Of a stretch of 64,000 bases of DNA, positions 52,101 through 64,000 are shown piece by piece. Origin of the DNA: CAWELS01 sp964468205 (GTDB lineage Bacteria > Acidobacteriota > Terriglobia > Bryobacterales > Bryobacteraceae). The translations under genes were made by a program, and so were the position numbers. The notes beneath the pieces are model-generated. The model had not been told where the DNA came from. It did not search any database and was given only the letters and a program-made list of their open reading frames with translations. The stretch spans positions 1 to 64,000 of the forward strand of contig CAYXVG010000034.1 of NCBI GenBank assembly GCA_964468205.1. The letters are read 5' to 3'. The first letter of the stretch is position 1. Every line of letters begins with the position of its first letter.

Positions 52101-55100
52101 GCGAGCGCGACGGACGCCCCGCCGGAGCTATCACCGTGTGGGACGAGATCTACTTCCCGTTCGATCCATCGCTGCGCAAAGAGCGAAAGCTGCAAGCAGT
52201 TGGCGTGGGCCACTCCGATTGCGTAATGAACCAGGAGATCGAGGAGGCCTATTCCTGCGACTCTGGCGGCAGCGTCACCGTGAAGATCGTTAATCTAACC
52301 TCCGGCTACCAACGCAAGTTCCGGCTTGGCCGATGGGCCGTCCCGAGCGCTCCGATCGTGCCTGGAAAACGGACTAAGAAAAGCAAACGGCAAACGCAGG
52401 AACGAGCATAAGCGGGACACCGCCGGGGCCGGTTGTGCAGACGAGCCGCAGGTGCAAGTGCCGCTAAGATAGTAGTTCATGCTCACGCTGCGGCCTGTTG
52501 CGGCTATTTCTGCGGGTCTAATTTCGCTCGCTCTCACTTTGCTGGCGGCCTGTGCCGGCCCGGGGCAGGAGTCCGGCGCCCTCACGCGGGTCAGCAGTGA
52601 CTACATGAACGCGCTGTTCGGTGCACGGCCTGCCACTGCGGCGGCGATCGGACTGCACCAATACGATGGAAGGCTCGATGACGTTAGCAGCTTGGCCTTG
52701 GCCCGCCGCGCCGACGAATTGGGACGGATGCTGCCGCGGATTCAACGGATCCGCACATTGAACCTGCCGTTTGAGGATGATCTCGATGCCGCCGCCCTCG
52801 AGTACCGGATCCGGGCGGAGTTGGCCGCCTTCCAGCGCCTGGAGCGCTGGAAGCGCGACCCAAGTTTCTATTTGGAAATTCCGTTGCTCTCCATTGACCG
52901 CACCATGCGGCACGTCTATGCGCCCGCTTCGGACCGCCTCAAGGCCGTGGTAATCTCCGTGAACGAAATCGACGCCGTCCTCGCCGCCATGAGGGCGAAT
53001 CTCGACGCTCCGTCGCGGGCTGAGGTGGAGGTGGGCCTCGACACGGGATATCTCTTGTTGGATTTGCTCCAAAACGAGTTGCCCCGGTGGGGGACCGCCT
53101 CGGCCGGTGTGGATACCCGGCTTGAGAGCAGCTTTTCGGCTGGGCTTGCCCGCGCCACCAGCACCGTCGCCCAGTCGCTCGATTGGATCCGCAAACATTC
53201 GCTGCCTACGGCTCGGTCGCCGGCGGGAATCGGCGCCGAGAACTTCGTGATTGCGCTCCTCTTTGATTCGATGGTGGAAATCCGTGTCAGCGATCTCCTT
53301 TCCCGTGCCGAACAGGGCATCGCTAGGTACCAGCAGGCAGTTACCGCCGCTGCTGCGAAAGTTAGCCCCGGAGCGTCTTTCGCGCGTGTGCGTGAGGATC
53401 TCGCGGCGGCCTCGCTGCCAACTGGAGCCGCTGTGTCCGCGACGAATGCCGCGGTGCTGGAGATCCTGTCGATCATCCGGGAACGCGACTTGTTTTCCGT
53501 GCCCCCTGAAATCGGCGGCGCCGGCGACGAACGCCGCTATCACATCGCCGCGACCCCAAGCCACCGCTCGGCGGCGCTTCGCTACTTTCTATTTGATCCT
53601 CCGATGCTCGCGGCAAACAGCGATAAAGAGGGATACTTGCTCCTCTCCCGTCCGGACCGCGGCTGGCTCCCGTCCATAGGTCAGGAACACTCTGCCTATC
53701 TAGTCCCCGCCGGCTTCCGGCTCGCCGCCGCCAACGCCGTGGTTCCCGGCCGCTATCTGCAAGCGGTCTCCCTCGAACTGCGCGAAACGCTGGGAGCCGA
53801 GACCGATATCAGGTTGCTTCTCGAGAGCCGGGTAACGCGGGAGGGCTGGGGCTATTATGCCGAGCAACTTCTTACGGACGCCGGACTCGGCGCCGATGAC
53901 CCTTTCCAAGAGCTTCTCCTGGCTCATCGGTCCCTGCTCGCCAGTGGCCGCTTTGCCGCTTGTATCCGGATTCACGCCCAGGGGGCATCACTCGAACAAG
54001 CCATTCAACTGTTCGAGAACGATACGTATCTCACCCCGGAAGCGGCCCGCCTCGAAGCAGTTCGTTGCGCGGCCGATCCGCTGGCGCTCGCTGGCGCCCT
54101 CGGCAAGGAGTTAATAACGGAGTTGCGGGAAGAATACCAGCGCGAATTCGGAGACCAGTCGCTGAAAGCGTTTCATGACGCGTTCCTGAAGCGGGGACCG
54201 ATGCCTATTCCGCTGCTTCGGCGGGCCATTCTCCAGCAATAAGGCGGGCAGAGGAGCATCGCACCGTTGACGCCGCCGCGGCGCTCTCTCTGCCGCGGTA
54301 TAGTGACACCTTGGGTGTGGCCGCCCTCAACGGCAAAACAAGGAGGCAATTTGACCAACGAACTTTCCGGCAAAACCGCCCTCGTCACCGGGGCTTCCCG
54401 AGGCATTGGAGCCGCCACCGCAATCGCGCTGGCTCGTGCCGGCGCCGCGCGGGTGGTCATTCACTACAACGCGTACCAGCAAGGGGCTTATGAGGTGCTC
54501 GCCACCGTTAAGAACCACGGCGCTGAAGGGGCCTCCATTCAGGCTGACCTCGGTACGGTCGACGGCATCGACGCCTGCGTGCGGACAATCGGCAAGGTCT
54601 GTCCGGACGCCGACATCCTTGTGAACAACGCGGGATCTCTCGTGCGCCGGGCGCCGCTCTCCGATTGCCCTCCCGAAGTCTACGACCAGGTTATGAACCT
54701 CAACGTCAAGAGCGTTTGGCGGATCACGCAGGCCGTGGCTCCCGCTATGGTCGATAAGGGCAGCGGGGTGATCGTGAACGTGAGCTCCATTGCCGCGCGC
54801 ACCGGCGGTGGTCCTGGCGCTACCGTCTACGCGGGCGCGAAAGCGGCCATCTCGGCAATGACCCGCGGCATGGCCAAGGAGTTGGCGCCCAAGGGAATCC
54901 GCGTCAACGCCATCAGCCCGGGCACGGTGGACAACTACTTCCACGAGCAGTTCTCCAGCCGGCAGATGCTCGACAGCGTGGTTGCCGCAACTCCCCTCGG
55001 CCGCCTCGCTACCAACGAGGATATGGCCGACGTGGCCCTCTTCCTGTGTACGGACGCTGCCCGCTACGTCATCGGCCAGACGATTGAACTTAACGGCGGG

Positions 55101-58050
55101 ATGTACATGATCTAAGCGGGGGCCCGTCAGGACGGCAGCACAAGATCCGGGTTCAGCTCGATACCGAGACCCGGCCCTTGCGGCACCGCCACGTCCCCAT
55201 CGCTGTTCACCAGCGGTGGATCCTTGAGGATCGCCATCGTGTTCCGGTAGTCCGCGATCGGCGGGTCGTGCAGGATCTCCAGGTATGGCGAACGCGGCCA
55301 GGTCGCGATGAGGTGCAGTTGCGCCACTGCGCCGATGTTCCCTTTGGCGTGATGCGGAATCACCGGCATTTCAAAAGCCTCGGCGAGCGCGGCGATCTTG
55401 CGTAGCACGGTGAGACCGCCGCACACCAGGGCGTCCGGCTGTAGTATGTCGTACGCGCCGGACTTCACCATCGTGGTGAACTCGTGGAAATACGGGTTGT
55501 TCTCGCCGCCGGCGATAGCAATCTCGACCTTGCTGTTCAACTCCGCCAACCGGTCAAACGCGTAGCGGGGCAGCGGTTCCTCCAGGAAATAGCAGCCCAG
55601 CCGCTCCAGTTCCTGTGCTGTCTCGATCGCGCGCCGCAGATCCCAGTGCACGCCGGGCTGGTCATGATTCGCTGATTGCGCCTGATTCGCGTCGGTGAGG
55701 ATAGCCATGCGTTCCCCCGCGGCCTTGCGCACCTCTTCCACCGTGCGTATATCCTCGCGCAGTGATTCGTGATGCAGCCGCAGCTTAATCGCCTTCCACC
55801 CTTCGTCGGCGAGTCGCCCGGCAAGCCGGCCCCGTTCCTCGGGGGTGGAAAGCTGCACCATGCTGGCGTAGGCTGGAACCTTCTCGCGGCCGCCGCCGAA
55901 AATCTTGTAGAGCGGCCGGTTCGAGGTTTTTCCAACCAAGTCCCACAACGCGATGTCGACGCACCCCATCCCGCTATAAGCGTTTCCGCGGGCGTGCCTG
56001 GCGAGCGACGCGTTGAGCTTCTCGGTGTCAAAGGGATCTTGCCCCACAAGTTGTTTCGTCACGGCGGGCAGATACGAATCCGGCACTTGCGGGCCAAGAC
56101 CGGTGAGTCCCTCGTTGGTCTGGATCTCGAGGGCGGCGCCTCCGCCAACCGTGTACCGATTCCGCCGTCCGGGACTCCACGCCGGCTCCAGCCAGCCTAC
56201 CTCCCGGATTTCGCGTAACCGGACAAGGCGCACTCCAGTGATCTTGAGCGGCGATGGTTGGGCGATGGCTCCGCTGCCAAGCAGGCTCGCGACGGTAGCC
56301 GGAAATGGAAGAGTGATCAGGGTGCGGCGCTTCATGGTTTTCTCCCCGCCCGGCGCTCGCCGGCGATCCTGGGCGGTGTGCGGCTCCAATCTTATCCAAA
56401 CCGGCCGGCAAACGGTGAATGCGCCGGGGCGGTGCTAAGCTGGAGTCCCGTAAGAGAACGCGTGCGACCGAGACAACGCGCTCCCGAATTGCAGAGGTGA
56501 ATCTTGAGGCAGTTCTTGCATGCGGCTTTCGGACACTGGGTGATCTTCGGCGCCGTTGCGGCATGGAGCCAGCCCGCGGCTGATACGGCCTCGGTCCGCC
56601 CGTCCGGCTCGCTGGAGCTAGTGGGCCTGACTCGCGACGAGCGTGCCCTGAACCGCGCGCATGACGTCGAGTTGGAGGGCAATCTCGCCTTCGTCCCCGG
56701 AAAGGGCGGTTCGCTGGCCATCATTAGCGTCGCCGATCCATCCGCCCCGAAACTCCTCGGGTCGCCCATTGACCCGGTCGAGTACGAAGACGCCGAAACC
56801 GTCCTGCTGGCCGGCGATGTGTTGATGCTCGGAACCCGCGATTTTTTCGCCAGCGACGTCTCCGATCCCACGCGCCCCGTCTCCGTGGCGCAATACCGCG
56901 GCGGTCTCCTCTTCCCCACCCGCCGCTACGAAAAACTTCCGGGACCGCCGAAATTCGACAACGCCCATGACCTCGTCTACCGCGACGGCCACATCTACGT
57001 CACCGCGCGGAACGACCACAGCTTGGACATCCTGAGAATCAACGACCCGCGGATTCGCCGCCTGGCCGAGCAGTAAACCCGGCTGTTCCAACATAGGGTG
57101 CGGAACGCTGAGTCTTCACTCTTCCTGCGTTGCGGGCCAGAGGTCCTTCTCGATCTTCTGAATGTCCTGACGCTGGACTGTTATCTCCTCCTCCCGGTAG
57201 AGCACGATGAATTCATCCTCCGGGTGGTCCCTCTCGTATTTCCGCACTGCCCGCACCAGGGTCGCTGTCTCGTAGGGCCTCGCCTGGTGCACCGGCCTGG
57301 TGAACCGCACTATTGTTCCCGGGGGCGGGTCGTTGATCAGCATCTGTTGTGCCTCCAAATACTTGTTTCAGATAGTTCACGTAATACTTCCACTGGATAT
57401 GAGAAGCAAACAGCAGAATTCCAATCGCAACGGCCAGTATGAAGTTGGCTTCGGACAGCCGGAAGTTGTTGTGCAACCTGCTAATGAGCAATGCGAGCGT
57501 GGCGAAGGCGAAGTTCGCGTAGAACGTCGCATACTTGTATGAGCTCTGGACGCCGCGTTCGTACAATTCGATGTTCTTGGATGTGAGTTTCCTGAGGACA
57601 TCCCGCGGCGGCGGACACCGGCGCACAAGCCAATACCTCTCCCAGGAAATGCGAGTCACCGCTTCGAGGACACCGCCCGCCAGGGCAGCGGCTATCAGCA
57701 GGCCCACCCCGCCGGCTAACCCGATCTGTCCGATGTCATCCAACTGATCCGCCAGCAGCGGAAAATAGGGAGCGAGCGCGAAGAGGGCGACTGTCCCCGG
57801 CAGAAGCGTCGAAAGAACATCACCCCACTTGAGCGATACCATTGAGATGCTTGCCTCAGCGGAGGAAGCCCCACCCACCGTCCAGTCCCCGCTCTCCACC
57901 CGCGTAGGGGGGTGAAATGATGGAGCCCCTCTCAATCCCGATTCATTCTACATCAGATTCTCGCGGCCAATGTGGGCAGCAGTTGACAGGAATTCAGAAT
58001 GTGGTGCGGACGAGAGGACTTGAACCTCCACACCCTTGCGGGTACTGGAA

Positions 58051-58082
<32 letters not shown>

Positions 58083-61000
58083 GTCCGCGTGCGGGGCCTG
58101 AAGACTATTTGTAGGATAGCATCCAGCGTCCGCTCAGACACCCGCGCCGGCCGCCTCCGCAACCTCGCGGACGGCCAAACTACGAAGCTCCACCAACCGC
58201 GGTGATGCCAGCCCGCAGCAGCACGTTTCGCGGACAATCTCCGCCGTCAGCCCCGTACTGGTGGACCGGCCGGCGTGAGCTTCCGCGTCGGCGACGGTGA
58301 AACGAAGCTCGCCGTTCTCCGGGCAAATCCCGAAACTCGTCGTCTCCATCTCGATATGCAGTCCGCAATGGGCGTCGCATTCCCGGGCGAGCAGCCGCCC
58401 GTCGCGGGCCCGGAATTCTTGGAACACCGGGACGTGAAAGCGCGACCAAAGGCGGCCCCGAAGTTCCTCGCTCAACGGGCCGTGCCCCGCCCCAGTGAAG
58501 ACCACCACCGCAGCATCCACCTGGAAGTGCTCGGCGCCGCCGGCGGTATCCGCTCCGAGCAGCGTCGAAAGCGCGTCCGCGCTGCCGGCCAAAACGTCCC
58601 AGCGGCCCTTCCGGCCCGCCGCAAGGCCGCCAGGCAGGGACTGCACCCTCCAGCGGTCCATAGGGAACCACGGGTCGAGAGCAAGCGCCTTTCGCCGCCG
58701 AAGCCAGGGCGGGTGGTTTCCGGGCGCGCGCGCGGAACCATGAAACGGTCCCGGCCATGGCGGCCAGACTGCTGGTTTGACCAGTCGCATGAATCTCCCT
58801 CGATGCATTAGACGCCTAGACGAAGAAGTTCCCACAGGGACGAAATCCTCTCAGGAAGATTGTGGGCGGGAAAGCAGGTGCGCCAGGTTCCCGCCGAAGA
58901 TCGCCGCCGCTGCGCCGGCGTCCAACCCCAGTACGGCCAGCAGATTCGCCTGCGAATCGAACACCGCCTGATGCCACCCACGCGGAAAGAACGATGAGTC
59001 CGTACCGAACAGAAGCCGGTTCGGGCCCAACACCTCGAGCGCGCGCTCCCACACGCTACGCAGGTCCATTCGCGCCGCCTGGTAGCGGATCCACGAGTTG
59101 CTGCTCGAAGTGTCCAGGTAGATGTTCGGACACAGGCCGGCCACCATCAATGCTTCCCGGAAGTAGCCCGCGCCGAAATGGGGAATCACGAAATTAACCT
59201 CCGGATAGCGCAGGGCGATCGCGTGCAGATCAATCGGGTTCGAGAAACGCATGTCGAACGGCGACGCCAGCCCGAGCTTCTTTCTCACACCGACAGTCAA
59301 CACCCCGCAATGCACGAAGACCACGCTTCCAGGGTATGCCGCCGCCAGCTCATAGATAGGCCGGACTCGGTCGTCGTGGACCGAGTAGCTGTGCATCGCG
59401 GGGAAAAGGCAGACCCCTTGCAGTCCCGCCGACAGCGCTTCGTCCACGCGTTTCGGGCTGTCCGGCTGCAGCGGGTTCACGAAGAAATAGCCGTGGAAGC
59501 GCTCCGGAAAGGCGCGGACGGCCTCCAGCACCGAGACCTCGTCACCCGGCAGGCTGGCGATCAGTGCCGCCCGCGAAACCCCGGCGTGGTCCAGTTCCTT
59601 CACCCAGCGTTCGGCAAGTTCTCGAGGGTCCTCCGGCGGCATCTCCCAACTCAGAATCTGCCCGATACGCTCCACCGTCAAATCGGCGCGCTGCTTGGCC
59701 AGAAGTTCAAAGAATCGATGTGAAAACAGGTGGATATGGCAATCGTTGACGGCTAGTTCGCCCCATGCTGATTTCATGCAACAGTCCCCTCCAAGACAGC
59801 GTAACTTATGCGGTGTGTCGGATCACAATCGGACCAGGCAAGCAGTCAGGATTCCGGTTCCTGCATGGTGGTGGGAGAAGGGAAGTGCGTAATACCGGCC
59901 GCCAAGGCAAGCTGCGTCAACCCGGCGACGTTGTTGACTCCCAGCTTCTTCATCATCGTCTTGCGATAGCTGCGTACAGTTTGTAACCCGAGATCGAGAA
60001 TCACGGCGATCTCCTTGCTCGTCTTCCCTTCCGCCACCAGCCGCAGTACCTGCAACTCCCGCGGAGAAAGATCCTCGAGTCCGCTCGGAGCCGGCTTCGC
60101 CTCCAGGTCGCCACGCTGGATCCGCATCAGTAGCTTGTCGGAAACCTGCGGGCTCAGATATGAGCCGCCCTTGGCGACCGTGCGCAAAGCCTCAACGAGG
60201 TCGTTGTCCGAAGCCTTTTTGAGAACGAACCCGCGGGCGCCGGACCGGATTGCGCTCACCACGGAATGCTCGTCGTCGTACATTGACAGGATCACCACCT
60301 TGGTGCGGGGCGAATGCCGCATCACCTCGGTTGTGACCTCGATCCCGCTCAACCCCGGCAGGCCGATGTCCATCAGAACTAGATCTGGCTTCTGATCCTT
60401 GCACATGCGGAGGGCCTCGGAGCCGTCTTCGGCCTCGCCGCTGACCAGAAACTCCCCGGAGCGCCCAAGGATGGCCTTGATCCCATCCCTCATGATCTTA
60501 TGATCATCGACGAGCAGAACACTGTATGACATTTTTGAATCAGGCCGGAGCGGGCTCGGTCGTCCAAGCCTTCACAATTGTACCCTTCCCTGGACCGGTT
60601 TGGACTTCGAACTGCAATCCGCCCTGTTCAGCGTAGCACCCCATCAGCAGCAAGCCAAGGCCGGCTGGTTCCTCGCTGACGCCCTCGAAATCGAACCCGG
60701 AGCCGTTATCCCGGACTTCCAAAACCACTCCTTGCCGCGCAGGCCGCACGAATAGTTCAATGCGCTTGCACCCGGAATGGCGCACCGCGTTGTCCAGCGC
60801 CCGGTCCGCGATCTTGTAGACGGCGGTGGCAACATGGCCTGGTAGCCGGAACGAGGCGTCGAAGAGAAGACGGATTTTGATCTGCGATCTGTTGCGGTAG
60901 CGGCCCACCAGTTGGTCCATCGCCGCCGGAAGGCCGGCCCGCTCCACTACCTCGGGATTCAACTCGTAGCTGAGCGCCCGCACTTGGTCGACGGCCTGCT

Positions 61001-64000
61001 CAAGCAGCTTCTGCGTCTCGCTGATGCGACGTGCCACCTCCGGCGTGTCATCCTCGATGTCCATGCGGAGGACATCGAGGTGCAGCCCGGCGGCGCTCAG
61101 AATCTGGCCGACCTCGTCGTGTAGAAGACGGGCAACCCGGGCGCCCTCTTGCTCCCGGGAGTTGACAACGGCGGCCAACAGCCGGGCGAGGGCGTTACCG
61201 GATTGTGTCATGGATGCGTCATGAGCCTTTCTTCCGGGCCAACGCCTGGCGGGCCGCGGTCGCCACGTTGCTCGCTACCAAGCCGTACTTCTCGAGTAGT
61301 TCATCAGGCGTGCCAGACTCGGCATACGTGTCCTCGATCCCAACGAATTCCATCACAGCCGGCGCTGTCTGTGCAACAACCTGTGCTACCCTCACGCCGA
61401 GCCCCGAGTCGACAAGATGCTCCTCGGCGACGACGATTGCTCCGGTCTCCCGTGCCGCCTTTGCGATCACGTCACGGTCCAGAGGCTTCACGCTGTACAA
61501 ATCGACCACCCGCGCTCTCACTCCCTCTGCTTCCAGGGCCTCGGCCGCGCGAACTGACTCGGCTACCAGCAGGCCACACGCCATGATCGTGACGTCCGAA
61601 CCGTCCATCAGCGTTTTTGATCCGCCGATCGCGAAATCCTCGCCGTCCTCGTAGATGATCGGCACGGCCGGGCGCCCGGCGCGCAGGAATACGGGACCGT
61701 CATGGTAGGCGGCCTTCGGCACCAGCGCTCGCATCGCCACCTCATCCGCTGGAGCCAGCACGGTGAACCCGGCTAGCGCGCACGTGAGGGCAAGATCCTC
61801 CACGCTCATCTGCGACGGGCCGTCCTCGCCGATCGAGATGCCGCTGTGGGTACCCACCACCACGAAATTCTTCAACTGCGGATAGGCCGCCGTCACCCGG
61901 AGCTGCTCGAATCCCTTGTTCAGCACGAAACACGAAAAACTCGACACAAAGGCGATCTTGCCGGCCGAGGCCAGCCCGGCCCCGACCGCTACCATGTTGG
62001 CTTCGGCGATGCCGCAGGAGAAAAAGCGCTCCGGAAATACCTCGTGAAACATGTGCGTCATCGTCGACTTCGAGATGTCCGCATCGCACACCACCACCCG
62101 GTCCTCTCTCTTTCCGAGTTCCAACAGCGCATCCCCGAACGCCTTCCGGGTCGCGACGCCCTTCTTTAATCCGAATTTCGATTTCGTCGGCATTTATGCA
62201 AGCTCCTTCAGCGCGGATTCCACCTCTTCGGGCGTCGGCGCCACGCCGTGCCACTTCGGCAAGTTCTCCATGAACGATACACCCTTCCCCTTGACTGTGT
62301 TGGCGATGATGACCGAGGGCTTGCCCTTCGTCGCCTCCACCGCGGCGAAAGCCTTCTGCAAGGCGGAAATGTCATGACCGTCAACCGGCATCGTGTTCCA
62401 GCCAAAGCCCTCCCACTTCGCGGCCAGCGGCTCCAATTCCATGATGTCCTTCACGAATCCATCTAACTGGATCCTGTTGTAGTCGACAATCGCCACCACG
62501 TTGTCCACCTTGTGGAAGGCCCCGAACATCGCCGCTTCCCAAATCTGGCCTTCCTGAATTTCGCCGTCGCCCAACAATACGTAAGTGCGGTAACCCTTAC
62601 CGTCGAGCCGGGCGGCCAAACCCATCCCTAGGCCCACCGACAATCCCTGGCCCAGCGAACCGGTCGACGCCTCCAGCACCGGCATGAACCGGCGGTCCGG
62701 GTGACCCTGATAAATGGAGCCGAGCTTGCGCAGATTCTTCAACTCGTTTTCCGGCGCGTAACCGCACTCAGCCAATGTGCAGTAGAGCACCGGCGCGGCG
62801 TGCCCCTTGGACAAGATGAAGCGGTCGCGATCCTCCCAGCCCGGGTTGCCGGGGTCGTGCCTCATCACATCAAAGTAAAGTGTGACCAGAATTTCAACCG
62901 CTGAAAGCGAACCGCCCGGGTGTCCGGATTTCGCCTCTCCGATCATCGTCACGATGTTGCGGCGCAGCTTCTTCGCCACCGCTTGTAATTCGTCAAGAGA
63001 CTTGATTTCAGGCATATAGTTTTAACCGACCAATTTATCACAGCGGCCGCGGCCCGCCGCGTGTCGGGTAAGTTACAGTCTCTTGCAACAGAACATTTTC
63101 GACGGGAATTGTGATTATGGGCTTGCATCCTGGTCCAGTCAGCGATAACCTGTCGTTAATCTACATCTCGATAGTTCAATTCATTGGGAGGATTCTGATG
63201 GCAGACGAAATCAAGAAAGTCGAACGATATTCCGTAGAGGTCGCGCAGAAGCCCGGACAGGGTTTGGCGCTATTGAAGGCGCTCGCCGAAGGCAAAGCGG
63301 GCGTCATTGCTCTTTGGGCCTATCCCGCTGGCGAGGCGGAGAAGGTCGAAATCATTCCGGAAGATTCCACGGCCTTCAAAGCGGCCTGCAAGGCGGCCAA
63401 GATTAAGGCGAAGAAGGAAAGCGCTGCTTTCTGCGTCGTCGGCAAGAACAAGACCGGAGCCCTGTTGCCGGTTCTGGAGAAACTCGCCGCGAAGGGCATC
63501 ACCATTCACGCGGCCCAGGCAGTCGCCGTGGGAACGAAATTCGGCTCACTCATTGAGGTGGATCCCAAGGACGTGCGCAAGGCCGCCAGCGCCTTGGGCG
63601 TGTAGTTCCAACCGCCAAAAGGAAAGCCGCGGGACGCCGGCACGGTAAGGCCGGCGTTCTTGCCGGTCCCGCTACAGAAGTCGCGCCGCCTCACGGGCGA
63701 AGTATGTTAAGACGAAGTCCGCTCCGGCGCGGCGAATGCAGACGAGCGATTCCAGTATGGCTCGATCGCGCTCCAGCCAGCCGTTGTTTGCCGCCGCCAC
63801 AATCATGCTGAACTCGCCGGAAACTTGATAAGCGGCTACCGGAACGGCAAAGCGTTCGCTCGCCGTCCGCACAATGTCGAGGTATGGCATCGCCGGCTTC
63901 ACCATGATCATGTCCGCCCCCTCTTCGATGTCGAGAGCGATCTCGCGCATCGCCTCGCGAGCATTCGGCGGATCCATCTGATAGCTGCGCCGGTCGCCGA

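Overview
The window looks like a high-GC Acidobacteriota chromosome, probably of the Bryobacterales/Solibacterales kind. This is an inference from gene content: an Oar-like TonB-dependent receptor with an N-terminal carboxypeptidase-regulatory-like domain, many Tat-exported Gfo/Idh/MocA oxidoreductases, 3-keto-glycoside hydrolase (DUF1080) proteins, PilZ proteins, exported amidohydrolases and a rimO-yacG-pgpA-cinA block. No rRNA, CRISPR array, phage or transposase was seen. One tRNA (Leu, UAG) is present.

Layout. 0-4.6 kb: housekeeping genes (rimO, yacG, pgpA, an NHL-type beta-propeller gene, cinA) behind a 53-bp tandem repeat. 4.6-28.9 kb: a catabolic region with two FCD-type GntR regulators, a TonB receptor, four Gfo/Idh/MocA proteins, a NagB-like protein, a sulfite oxidase, and one long co-directional run (15.1-28.9 kb). 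That run encodes a secreted oxidoreductase, a secreted TIM-barrel isomerase, two DUF1080 proteins, a two-subunit SuyAB/UxaA-type lyase, a LarA-type racemase, a regulator, a sodium:solute symporter with an extra beta domain, three tiny membrane proteins, a fucose-isomerase-like protein, an aldehyde dehydrogenase and a transaldolase. 28.9-44.4 kb: sulfatase, beta-lactamase-like hydrolase, acetamidase, a complete PEP-dependent dihydroxyacetone kinase (DhaK, DhaL, DhaM-HPr-EI fusion), an exported PLP enzyme fused to a beta-barrel tail, MlrC, RidA, amidohydrolase, RraA and a ceramidase-like protein. 44.4-58 kb: DUF362, hypotheticals, two PilZ proteins, DUF1684, a secreted RraA, FKBP, an Hsp70-like protein, a degenerate DUF885 lipoprotein, SDR, an enolase-superfamily protein and the tRNA. 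58-64 kb: a partial-looking ligase-type protein, amidohydrolase, a NarL-type two-component pair, a split transketolase, an ACT-like protein and the 3' part of hemB.

Main idea. Genes between 7 and 29 kb could together mineralise sulfoquinovose, the plant sulfolipid sugar. In order: isomerase, transaldolase (with the usual phosphate-binding Arg and Ser replaced), aldehyde dehydrogenase, LarA-type racemase, SuyAB-type sulfo-lyase and sulfite oxidase, with secreted 3-keto-glycoside enzymes possibly replacing a classical sulfoquinovosidase. AT-rich boxes resembling TATGATATA recur at several promoters in this otherwise GC-rich region and may be the operators of the GntR regulators. The family assignments are firm; the sulfonated substrate is an inference, and an altronate-type hydroxy-acid pathway is the main alternative.
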